DNA of 64,000 nucleotides from NCBI GenBank assembly GCA_026413225.1, contig CM048552.1:135793053-135857052 (forward strand), given 5' to 3'. The notes under the pieces were generated by a model. It was not told where the DNA came from. It saw nothing but the letters and a program-made list of their open reading frames with translations, and made no database searches. The number at the start of each line of letters is the position of its first letter. Positions within the stretch are counted from its first letter, which is position 1. Shown here piece after piece: positions 1-40,001 of the stretch. A program made the translations under genes and the position numbers. Origin of the DNA: Otis tarda (Eukaryota; Chordata; Aves; Otidiformes; Otididae).

Positions 1-2067
1 AAAGGAGAAGAAAAAAACCTACCAGTTAAACCTAAAAAATATTGCCACAAAAAAAGACCACAGCTAACATCAGGGAGCAAAGTGAGCAGGTTTACAATCA
101 GAAAAGTTCTTAAACAGTAAGGACAACAAAAATCTACTTACCTTTGAAATAAAATTAGATCAATTTATGAAATGGACTGGAATGAAAAGGACTGGACTAG
201 TAACCCTGAAAGTGCCACATCCCTATGATCTGTGTTGATGCTTAGTTGTGACAATCCTGTCTACTTTTGAAATTTAATATTCTGAATCACTGAGGACATA
301 AACTCACAAAGCAGTGAAGGAATAGGTACCAATATAACAATTCAGCTTGTTTTTTCCTCAGTATGACATATTCAAAAACCGTAGAAAGAATTTTACTGGT
401 ACTTGCAGCCAAAGAGCAGTGCACACAGCCCCGCTCCCAGGGCTGCCAGAATGAGAGTGCTGAATGTGAGCACCCACCACCAAGACAATTCAGCCTGCAG
501 CCTTCCTCTGAGCTGCCCTCAAGTTCACAAGTGCATGCTAAGTGAATTAGTGTAGGAAACCAGATTTTTCTCCTACAGACAACGTATTAAGCTTCTGATA
601 CTGTATTTCTGGAGATACCAGAAATACCATGTCTCAGTTTCATAGCGAAGTGCATCACTTTATGCAAGAAAATATTTCCTTGGCAAAAACTTAAATTTTG
701 TTGGTTTAGTCTTTCCAGTTCAGCAGAGAAAGCTTCACATGTGCTTCAACTGAATGGGCAAGTTTTCAAAACAGAGTATTTATACTCTTTGCACATGACA
801 TTATGAGAAACAGAAAGTCACCTACACCATTTTGGAGAATAGTATTCTGCACTTTTCGCAATGGCTGCATCTTCTTGGTGACTGAAAAGTTTAACAGATG
901 TTCTTGTGAAAGCCTATTTGTCCAATGAAACTGAAAGCTTTTGCTTTGGCTGTCTCTCAAACGCAAGACTACAATGTTTTCCAGAAAGGTTCAGATGAGA
1001 GAGCCTTTGTCATCACTCAGAGAAGAACTGCCTCTGGCTGGAAATATTTCAGAGATATTTATTGTATTCTGAAAACTTCATTTTATTTCTAACTTATTTA
1101 CATTTAAACATTCAGAATCATAAAATATGAAGTATAAAATATTTAACAAAATAGATGCAGTTCATGTTGTTCAGATGCACCATAGATATATGATGAAACA
1201 GTAAACAGCATAGGAATTTCCTGATGGTCCTCTCTCTCATTTACCGGGGAAAGGAGCGTGTAGACCTGCCCTATACGTTCTAGTCTGACCAGTACGGCAT
1301 CAATCTTTCATTTCAGAGAGAACAACGACACTCTGCTTTCTGTGTCCTCAGTCTTCCACAGTCACTTTCGCTATCTGAAATGCAACACTGTAATGTTCAA
1401 TACAACAGATACCCTCTGAACTTGGTATTATTTTCAATACTTTTTTTTTTATTTATTATAAGGAACTTCCTAGAAAAGAAGAATCAGGTAATTCAGGCCA
1501 TATGAACAAAAGAGTAATTTATTATATATATTCTCTAGTAAGTTATAATAGTCTCTTGGATTTTAAATGTCTTTTTGCTATTTTCAATGCTTAAAAATTA
1601 TAATTTTAAAACATTAAATATTGTGTTATATACATTATGATTTAATGTCTCATTTCTAAACACGGAGCATTATCCAAGTGAAAACTCGGATGAAACAGAA
1701 AACAACTTCATTGACATAACAGGCGTTAAAAGTTCACTTCATACAACCAGAGATTTGACTATATGAAAAATAGCCAAACATCAATTTGCTCCTATATGGG
1801 ATTTTATCTGTTCAGTTTTCTAGTCTTGGGGAGAGGGTTTTTTGGCTTTTGTTTCTGTATAAACGGAAGGACAGATCTTGGTCATTACTTTTGTTGGTGT
1901 TCAGTATTTTAACTTTTTTTTTTTTTTAAATCTCATACCTATTTTATATAAAATAACAAAATATACAGAGAAAGCTGAGTTTGTTACATTAGTTCATACA
2001 CATACAGTAAATAAAAGTTTTTTATGTATGGCTTTGCAAAGGTAGATTATGAAGTGACTTTTGTATT
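1..2067 (-). other. FRMPD4 3' UTR and downstream sequence
   Basis: This AT-rich stretch has no coding signal on either strand. It should contain the FRMPD4 3' UTR. Minus-strand AATAAA-type signals are seen at 2067-2072 (overlapping the TAA of the long frame) and at about 1452-1457, beside long T and A runs. I cannot tell which is used or where the transcript ends. No repeat family was recognised. Confidence 0.5.
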
Positions 2068-2072
2068 TTATT
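2067..2072 (-). terminator. Candidate polyadenylation signal overlapping the long-frame stop
   Basis: AATAAA on the minus strand overlaps the TAA stop codon (2070-2068) of the long last-exon frame. If used, it would leave almost no 3' UTR for the long form. It may equally be a chance match in AT-rich sequence. Confidence 0.3.
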
Positions 2073-3410
2073 TGTTTAAAAGCATTTTAAGAGAACGTGT
2101 TAGTGTGCTTACAATAGCGGCCATGGTAGTCGAATGTCGAGCCAAGAGTTTAATGCTAGGATCACTGGAGGTCTTGCCTGACACTGCTTCTGCAGCCTTC
2201 AGAAGACAAATGTAGTTTATTACAACCTCATCTATCTTAGCTATAATTTCCTGCTGCTGTGTTTCAGAGTTCATGACTTTAACTAAACGCATGCAGGCTT
2301 CTGTTAAGCAACAGAGTACTTGAAAGCTGGAAGTCATAGCTAAAAGCATTTCCTCAGGGCTTTTATCAGCCATGGCCATTTTCCTGCAGGCACTTCCCAA
2401 CTGTCTCGATTCCATAGATAACAGTTGTTTGTACTTAGAAAGTTTAAGGTCATATGTTTCTGGGTGTAAATCTTCTCTCTTGCCCATACTTGCTCGGACC
2501 AGTGAGAGTAGCTCATTGGCATCCTTTTGTGCTGCAATAAATCCATCAGGCATTGCATATGTCTTATCTTTCATCACATTTATTCGTGTGATTCGTGCAT
2601 CGAAGGCCACATCGTTGAGATTCACATCAATTTGGCCATCTTGGATGTCAGCACTGCTCTTCTCATGCACGTTGACTGCCTCATCTTGCGAGGGCTCAGC
2701 AACTTCCGGGGACTCCAAGACTTTCTGCTCATTTTCACGGGAAGATGACTGACCAGCGAGTTCTGTGAGCTCACACGGGATCTGCGGTTCGAAGAGACAG
2801 GAGAGCTGATGGCTGTCTCTATCATCTTCATCATCATCATCTTCATTTCCTCTGCTTAGGAAACAATAGCTAAAGGGGCCACGACACCTCCAGGAACTGG
2901 TGTCCAGCTTCCGCAAGGGCAATGTTCGACACTGCTTGGAGTCCTTCTGACCAGTGCCTGTGCCTGAACACCTCTTATTGTCCTTTCTATCAGTGCTGAC
3001 GTACACACAACTCTGGGAATAACTTTTTGACAGCTTTTTGCCCAGGGGGAGTTCCACCTTTCTCTCTGATTTGGATTCGTCCCTTCGGGTGATGTCCAAG
3101 CATTTCAAGCTGGCTGCGCCTGCTTTCTTGTCAAACAGCATCTCAATGCCTGCAGATCCTCCAATGATGCTGCTGCTGCGTCTCAGCACTTTCCTATTGT
3201 GCGGCATCCTGAGGCTTCCTCCTATCATGTCATATGGCCGTAAACTAACTGTTGCCCCACAAGCCTGATTTACTTTGGGAATGTCACAAGAGTCTTGATT
3301 TTGACTTGGCACCTTTGATTCTGATAGCGTGGATGATAGCATGATGGAGTCAGCTAGAGGCTGTCTAGGAAAAGCTGTAGGCATGCCTCCTTGTCTTCCC
3401 TTTTCAGGCT
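2068..3410 (-). CDS. FRMPD4: Candidate long FRMPD4 C-terminal extension (about 447 aa)
   Basis: This is a long open frame in the last exon. If the splice uses the AG at 3412-3411, ACA G joins AG CCT and the protein continues ETT-EPEKGRQGG for 447 residues to TAA at 2070-2068; the AG at 3421-3420 gives the same frame with three more residues. The frame starts with Ser-rich and basic segments (RKVLRRSSSIIGGSAGIEML), has an acidic tract (EDDDDEDD), and ends in about 150 residues with strongly helical, heptad-like composition (ANELLSLVRASMGKRE through LTRSLKMLLNK). I believe FRMPD1 and FRMPD3 carry a related C-terminal region, and their greater length would fit, but I could not check. In the ETTV transcript this stretch would be 3' UTR. 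A frame this long without a stop is very unlikely by chance. Confidence 0.75.
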
Positions 3411-3419
3411 CTGTGAAAG

Positions 3420-32166
<28,747 letters not shown>

Positions 32167-33578
32167 CTATAAAAAGAAAGAAAGGAGTAAAATCAAGTAA
32201 AGGTTCATACTTTCATTCACTACAGATAATCAGCTTTTCTTTTTAATGGAGAAAACTGCAGTAATATGGCAAAATGTTTATTACAATCACATACCAGAGA
32301 ATTACAGAGATGAATAATATGCTAAAATAACAAAGGATATTAAAAAAAAGGGTTTTTTCCAATCTAACAAATTTAATTGACTCAACTTTACAGTTTATAC
32401 TATGAAGTATTTGCTTCATCAGAGAGACCTGCATACTGCAATAATGGTTTTCTCCAACAAGAACGGAATAACATTTGATTAATCCTATCAGTTCAGCATC
32501 TACAGGCTACAAATTCCTTTCACCTACTTTACAAATGCAAGTCACTTTTTATGCTGTCTAGCTCTTGTACACTTAGTGCCAAATTTATCTGAAGACAGCA
32601 GTGTGTTCAAATGAGGACAAAATTTATCCCCCATTTCTTCTCTAGCTCACATTTTTAAATGCATGGAAAAAGATTAATATTTGGTGAATACCTCTGTTAG
32701 AATTTTTACATTTTTACAAGGTTGCTAAAGAAGGGCTTTTCTTTAAAATTAAACTGCTTTTCTTTAGGATTAAACTAGTAAATGGAAAAAATATAAGCAG
32801 CCCTAAAAAAAACCCAACTGATTTACAGGATAAAGGGAAGAAATTATTAGGAATCTTGATATGATCAAGTGGTCTAGACAAATGACAAATATATATTTTG
32901 ACTACTGGTGGGCGGTTGGGGGTGGTGGATAATTGGGGAAAAGTAAGGGTAAAGTAGAAGAAGGAAAAGAAGCCAATCAGAGTCAATATCTTATTGTTGG
33001 TCAGGTGGCTGCTGAGGACAGTATTAGCTAAAAAAAGGTCAGTTACCATTTTGTTGAGACAGAGTTGATTTTCTGTTGGTTTTACTACTTTCAGACACAA
33101 TTAATTGTTTATTTATGTGATTTATTGGCTGATTTATTGGCTGGCTAACTGAAGTGCAATTGATTTGGCATGCCTGACCTGTTCAGCAGAACTAACAAAA
33201 ATAAATCACACTGTATTGGTCTTATACAGTGTCACCTTATATGCAAATTCACATCACTGATACACAACTTAAAAAGCCAAAAAGCAAAGAAAACAGAGGA
33301 GAGACTGAAGGGCGCGGGCAGAAAACTGGTCTGGAAAGTCAGGCTATACTCGATGAAGTCAACACATCTCTAAAGGCCAACTGGGATAGCAAATTCTACT
33401 TCTGTCAAAGCCATCAGTCATGCAAAGGGCAAGGAATGACCAAATATCCCCTCACTAAAGAAAAATTTGTTAAGCTTCAATTTTTACTCCTCTTATTAGA
33501 TATTTATATCATTACACTAAAGAGTATAGGTAGACTTTTCAAAAGAAGGGATTGAAGGCTTTGGCTGCTTATCTGTGC
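32167..33578 (-). other. Start of the long upstream FRMPD4 intron
   Basis: This is AT-rich sequence upstream of the PDZ exon on the minus strand. No exon, repeat family or RNA gene was recognised. The intron continues past base 64000. Confidence 0.7.
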
Positions 33579-33583
33579 TTGGA

Positions 33584-34732
33584 TGTCGTAGTTCAGCCCT
33601 GATCAGGACCAGACTACGCAGTCTCTCTCTCACTCCCCCCACCCTCCAAGAGAACAGGGAGAGAAAATATAAGGAAAAACGGCTCGAGGTTTGAGATAAG
33701 GACAGGGAGAAATCCTTAAAGTTACCGTCACGGGCAAAACAGACTCAACTTGGGGAAAACTATTCATTTATTACTACAAACAGCAGGATAATGAGACAGA
33801 GAACAAGATAACCTCCATCCACCCCTCCCTCTTCCCAAGCTTAACATTATCTCTGCTACCTTCCCCCCCGCGCCCCCGAGCGGCACAGGGGGGAAGAGGG
33901 AATGGGGATTGCAGTCAGTTCATCATACGTTGTTTCATGCCGCTGCTTCATGGTCGGGGAAAGAACTCCTCACATTCCTTCCCTGCTCCATCGTGGGGTC
34001 CCTCCCACGGGCCACAGTCCTTCACGAAACTGCTCCGGCGTGGGTCATCTCTTCCACGGAGTACAGTCTCTCCAGAACGGCTGTCCCAGCGGGCCCTCCA
34101 CGGGCCACAGCCGCCTTCAGGCATCCACCTCCCCCGGTACGGGGTCCTTCACGGGCTCCAAGTGGATCTCTGCTCCTCCGTGGACCTCCATGGGCTGCAG
34201 GGGGACAACCTGCTCCACCATGGTCGTCACCACAGGCTGCAGGGGAATCTTGGCCAGGAGCCGCATTACTCCTCCCCCTCCTTCTGAACTGACCTTGGCA
34301 TCTGCAGCCGTTCCTCACAACAGGGTGGTAGATGTCTCTCAGGATCTTTTTACATCTTATTCACTTCTCATCTCCTCTCCACTTCTTGCAGCCGGGCCGG
34401 GCCGAGTCGGGCCCAGTCGGCTGCCTGGCAAGAGGCCAGAGGGTGAGGCCTGCAAGGCCCAGGAGGCCTGCGCCTCCCCCTCTGCGCCTCTGCCCCCGCT
34501 CAGCTTCTTCACATCTTCTCTTCTCTCTTTTTTTTTTTCTGTTTTCCCCTTCTTAAATACGTTATCGCAGAGGCTTTATCACGGAACATTCTGCTACCAA
34601 TTGGCTCGGCCTTGGCCAGCAGCAGGTCCACCCTAGGCCCGGCCGAGTCCACTAAACAAAGGGGAGCGACTTCTAGCAGTTTCCTGCAGAAGCTACCACC
34701 TTAGGCCCCCCCTCACTAACAAAACCACGACA
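33584..34732 (-). mobile_element. Solo LTR, endogenous retrovirus, with TTGGA target duplication
   Basis: This is a 1149-bp solo long terminal repeat lying on the minus strand. It begins TGTCGTGG and ends CTACGACA (short inverted ends TGTCGT/ACGACA) and is flanked by a perfect 5-bp target duplication TTGGA at 33579-33583 and 34733-34737. It is GC-rich against its AT-rich surroundings, has degenerate CTGCAG-containing repeats, a TATTTAAG-like box and an AATAAA signal. It carries no gag, pol or env. The open frames through it (up to 244 codons on the plus strand) are by-products of its GC-rich repeats. It is in sense orientation to FRMPD4. I could not assign the ERV class firmly. Confidence 0.88.
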
Positions 34733-34737
34733 TTGGA

Positions 34738-37700
34738 ATAATAGAAATAAAATTAATTTAGAAAGTTAAAAAATTGATGAGGAGTTACATGTGGTGAAAA
34801 TTAAATATTCTGCCAGAAAACAGCATCATTTTATCCCCTTTAAATAAAATTATAACTACATTAAAGAATTTCCCACAATTATTTTTCATTTCAGTAAAAC
34901 ATATGCCAAAGTTAAACTCCAGAAATTATTTATTCACTCATGAAACAGCCTTTATTTAGAGTGTTCGTATTTCTGAAAATTTACAGTTCATTTTTAAGTT
35001 CTGTAAGCTACAGTTTTGGAAATCTCCACAATTATTCTTTATTATTCTCCACTGTTATTCTTGAAGAGTTTATAGCTGATAGTTTTTTAAAAAAGTAACC
35101 TTCATTCTGTTTTGGCTAACAACAGGATTCCTTCTACTTTTTTTTTTTTCTGTTCTACCTACCATATTTTTGGGTAGGCAGAATCAATTTTGAAAATGCA
35201 TGATAAGAAGTGTAATTTATTTCAGGAATCTCACAGTCACATCTACGCTGTCCACATCTATCCAATTTGTCACTGGTATATCAATCTAGGCATACGAGTA
35301 GACAGAAAAGCCCACAGTTGTTAGCTATGGGATACACTGCAGCCCTGGGATAACTAACTACTCCATGCCCAACCGGCCTCTTCAGTCACTTTCAACTCAC
35401 CAATTTATGTCTCTCATGCAACATAAGATTACCACCACCCCTGCCTCTTGCCATGCAGCCACTTTAGAGAGCTGCCTTTAAGAAAGAAAATTGGCTTCTC
35501 CTGAAAATGTTTTTCAGCTCTTCATTATTTTTGGATTACACTTGTTCAGGTGCCAGTGTAGGCAAGATTCCTAGACCAGGAAGAGCTTTTTTAAACCAAA
35601 AGTCATTGGTGCTAAGATTTATTTTGGCGACAAGACTTTCTTACAGGATAATCACTTGCATTGCAAGGATGCTAGACTCTGAACCATTCGTTCAACATTT
35701 GAGGCTATAATAAGGCCATTTGGAGTATCTTGATGCAAGCATTTTACACACACACTAAGCAGGTGTCAAGCACCATGTACAGTCCCTTCATGATTAGGGA
35801 AAACATTTTCTATAAAACATGTTACACACAAAACACAGCACTGTTACAAGAGAAATAAATATTTAATCAGCAGCTTTTTAATCTGCAGTACTCGGTCACG
35901 ACTCCGCTCATTTTAAAACCTCCTCAACTGATGATGACAAAACTCCACACCACAGCACATCACTTTCTACTTCCAATACTGTTAGCAAATCCTATATATG
36001 ATAACCTTTGCACTGCACTAGAAACTGTCAATTATACCATATATTGTATATATCAGTAATGGAAAAACAATGGAATCACTGATTGTGTGCTGTCATCTCT
36101 AAGTGTATGTGTACATACGTATGTCCATGTGTGATAGCAGAACATATAAACGATATAGATTAGTTTACATACTCTAAGTCCATCACCACACTTAAATGTG
36201 AGCTACTTCTTTTAAACAACTTCAGAAAGCTAGTCACAAAGGCTAAAAAAACAACTGCAGTCTTACTTTCGCCCTGAAATGTCTTCTCCTCCTTTAACAA
36301 TGTGACTAAAGTTAAAAAAAATATATATATACATATATTACAGATACTTAATTACCTTTCATACTCACTTAACCACAACCTAATTATTTCTCTTTTAAAT
36401 CTACCTACTCTTTTAGTCACTCAGGATCAAGCATTTGCCATTGCAAGCTTGGACAACAGCTCGACCTTTCAAGTGCTTTGCCATCTGACCGGCTAACACC
36501 AGCACCACAATAAAATATCATCATGTTTCTTTCATTTCCTGACATTAGAATCAAGTGGTGAGAACAAGGCTAAAATCTGAAAACTGCAATGAGTATTTCA
36601 GTGATTCATCTCTTTGTCCTTCCCCGAGCAGTGATTATATTTGTCTGTTCTCCCTACTCCTTACAGCTACTTAGGCCGTAACAAGCAGAGAATATAGATG
36701 GTTCAAGAATCAAATTACGGCGCATTATAAAGGTTAAAGTTGTATTACTAAGTATCACGCGTCTCGGGCTACATGAGGCGTTAACATTCAGCTACAACGC
36801 CAGCCCTTGACTTTGTCTGTGAACTTGTGCCTGGAAATTATTGTCTCTCTTCTGCTTCCTTCTCGCTGGAAGAGAGGAAGGGATGCGGTGGCAGATGAGG
36901 GACGTGGGGGCAATCCCGGTACCCGAGCCATATGGAATAAGTGGTTCTAATCTTCCTATGTGTCCTACAAAAAATATAGCATATGAATAAAGAGAAAGGA
37001 TATATATTACCTGTACTCACTCTTAAAAACTGAGAATGGAAAATTATTGTTTATGCTACTCACTCTTAAAAATCGAAAATTGAAAATTATTGTTTATGCT
37101 AATTTAAAAGCTTTTTGCAACTTTGCAGACTAGCAGAGTACTATGTGTCTCTCCCAGTGAAGATGAATGAATTAGGAACTGACATGTAATAAATAATATA
37201 ATTTACAGGGAATGCAAATAAGAACAAAATCTTTCTCTTAACCATAACTTAGCTCTGTTTCACTCACACTGAACATCAGATTCTGAAACTCTTATTTCGA
37301 AATGCTATGCTTTGTTCTTTGCTATTTCAGGATCCTCTGTTCCACTTTGAGCCTCACTATCGATGAGAAAGGTCTGGATTTCACAGTTACGGAGTGCGAT
37401 GCCATGATTTGGGGTATGCTTCACACCTCATTTTTGAAGTAAGGAAACAGAAATCTGCGGGTCAAAAACAAACTACAAAATGTAACAGGTTACCTCAAAT
37501 GCCCTATTCAAAGCTAAGGAAAGCGGAACTCATCTTCAAATTTGAGCATGTAGGCTAGAGAAAAAATCATTCAGTATTTGAATGTCTTTCTTATTATGAA
37601 GATTAAGGCAGTAATAACGAACAAAGAGTTTGCAAAGTCACTCTATTGTAGTACTTTTCGAATTATTTCAAAAGGATCATTTTGATTTGAGCTGTATACA

Positions 37701-39860
37701 CATTTTTAAATAAAATCTGTTCTACAGTAGTTATCTTCACCTAGGAAAGCTCCAGATTTCATTTCTTCAGACTTTTATAATGAGCAACAGTTCCTATAGA
37801 AAAGAAAAGTTTGCCCCAGAGATTTGCCCAGATTTATTTTCAGGGCCAGAGACATCTTCTGGAGAGACTTCGGTGGGACAGAGCAGACCCATCTTAACCC
37901 AGTGGTGCCTCATCCTCCACTGTTATCAGGCAGCCCTGCAGTGCGCCTCCACATCCTGCAATGATGCCAACCTGCCTGAGTGGACTAGGGGACCCTTGAT
38001 AAGCTAGTAAACAAACTCAGCATCTATTGACACCCATGAAACAATGCAGAGGGACGGAGGAGAGATGCTTTCGGAAGACTATGCCTTTTCCCCAAAGCAT
38101 TTTTGTCACAGGAGAGGCAGCGCTGTGCAAAAATGAACACACAAGCTAGAAGTCCATGCAATCCGGCTCCTCTGCACTGGTGAACTCCTCCAGCAAGAGC
38201 CATGGTGCGTGGGGCTCTTCCCCCTCTGTTTCTAAAGGCACAAACTATAGGCAACGTTTCCATGACTCAGTAGCTTCTAACTGAGAAGTACAATACATTA
38301 AACCAGGCTGGAAGGTATGCTACTGTGGACAGATCGCTTCTGGCCTCCTGATGACATCTACCCATAGGTGAATGTTGTTTTAGCAGCAGGTGAAGAATCT
38401 GACCTCTCCAAGCCTAGGAGGAGGATGTTTTCCAGGCAATTCTTAGGGGAACACAGAAAAATATACCTTCTCAAGAGGATGCCAATACATGGCACAAGAA
38501 CTACTTGAAGTGTGGCAGTGGGATTTCAGTCTCTGCCTGTCCAGCTGGCTGCACTGACCTCTGGGAAGTCTCTCTGAAGATCCTGTACACAGTCAGATAT
38601 GAGCTATCCTGCCATCACACTACACAGGCAAGTCAAGGTATGCCACACATGGCATTACTTCCTCAGCTCCATCTCAGAAGACAGTTGCGGGAGCGCAGTA
38701 GGCAAGCAACGTAGCAAGGAGGTCATGTACGCTACCACAATGGTGAGGTGTGGGGTCCCAGTTTGAGAAGGAGGGGTGATGTTGCATGGTATATAGAGAA
38801 GGTGAGATATGAGGCCAAGGTCTTGTTTTGGGAGTGGATACATGAAGAACAACTGAAGAGATGAATGGCAGCATCAGGTTAGATGCTGTTTTTTCCTGGG
38901 ATGACAGAGCACAGAACACAAAGACCATGGTGTTCAGGTCTTATTTTTGGAGATAGGGAGACCATGTCAGAATCCCTGCTATTAGGACTTATGTTTGGAA
39001 AGCCAGTGGCTGCTTCTTTCACCACTGTAATGGCATTACCTGCCCTCACCCTCGCTGTCAATGCAGTGAAATACTCTTGACATCCAAGCAACTTCAACTT
39101 GTGAACTCCCGAACCCCACAGTTTAATTTTAATAGCCCTGCTGCTTCACAAGGTCCTTAAATTTTAAGTCTGCCATTAAATATGTCAGGACTTGCAGTGG
39201 CAGAAGCAACCTGCACAAGAATCTGGGAATTCTACAGGATTCCTGTTCAACTGTCTGAGCTGTAAAAACTGTGCAAATAATGGATGCTTGAAATGACCAC
39301 TGTCACCTAAAGTAAAAAAGATATAAGCATGGGATTAGTACTGCACTGTAGGATCAAACAGCAGCAGAAACACAGCTGAGAGAAAAGATAGTCTGATTCA
39401 AACATAAATAACTTCAATAATATCATAGAGAAAATTACTGTCAAAGCAAATTGGGTTTTATATAAATGTTCTTTCTTTTAAAGGTCTGGCGTGGTGTGAA
39501 AGTCAATCTTTAAAATTGTCACAGCCTGCAGCTGGCACTAATTGGGACCCTTGTTGGCAGTCGCTGTAAGGGGGCAAGAAGTGAGCATGTCTGCAGGCTG
39601 AATTATGCTCGCTTCCTCAGATAGAAGTGGTCCCTTCAGATCAGGGCTGTGGCACACTGGTGGGCTTTCACACAGGAGATGCCATTCCAGATGCCTCTGC
39701 AGTAAAGCCTTTGAGAACAAAAAAGGCTCCTGTTCTCTAAGGCTGTCCATCTGTCAAGCTTTCACATGTACCAAATTCACTCCATGTTCTCCTTTATTAA
39801 CACTGTGGCAAGGTGAGCCCTATAAAGAAGTTGTTCTTGAATTTCAGTACTTTATCACTG
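34738..39860 (-). other. Long intron, segment between LTR and CR1
   Basis: No gene was recognised. The segment contains a 43-bp tandem duplication (37014-37099), an ATATAT run near 36325 and moderately GC-richer stretches around 38-39 kb with short reading frames on both strands that look like nothing I know. Confidence 0.65.
37014..37099. repeat. 43-bp tandem duplication
   Basis: Two adjacent 43-bp copies run from TACTCACTCTTAAAAA to TTATTGTTTATGC and differ at only a few bases near the middle. The close match suggests a recent slippage event. Confidence 0.88.
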
Positions 39861-40001
39861 AATCATAGAATGGTTTGAGTCAGAAGGGACCTTAAAGATC
39901 ACCTGGTTCCAAGCCCCCTGCCCTGGGCAGGGACACCTTCTACTAGACCAGGTCGCTCAAAGCTCCATCCAACCTGGCCTTGAACACTTCCAGGGATGGG
40001 A
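39861..40001 (-). mobile_element. CR1 LINE, truncated 3' end
   Basis: This is the reverse complement of a CR1 tail: AATCATAGAATGGTTTGAGT, then GGGACCTTAAAGATCACCTG, and TCCAACCTGGCCTTGAACAC. The element lies on the minus strand, in sense with FRMPD4, and is truncated to about 140 bp. Confidence 0.92.

Noticed and set aside
2372..2752. 126-codon plus-strand frame inside the last FRMPD4 exon
   Set aside because: Shadow of the minus-strand long frame, with no independent support.
33902..34636. 244-codon plus-strand frame as a gene
   Set aside because: It lies entirely within the LTR and its repeats, antisense to it; the matching frame is partly broken in the second copy.
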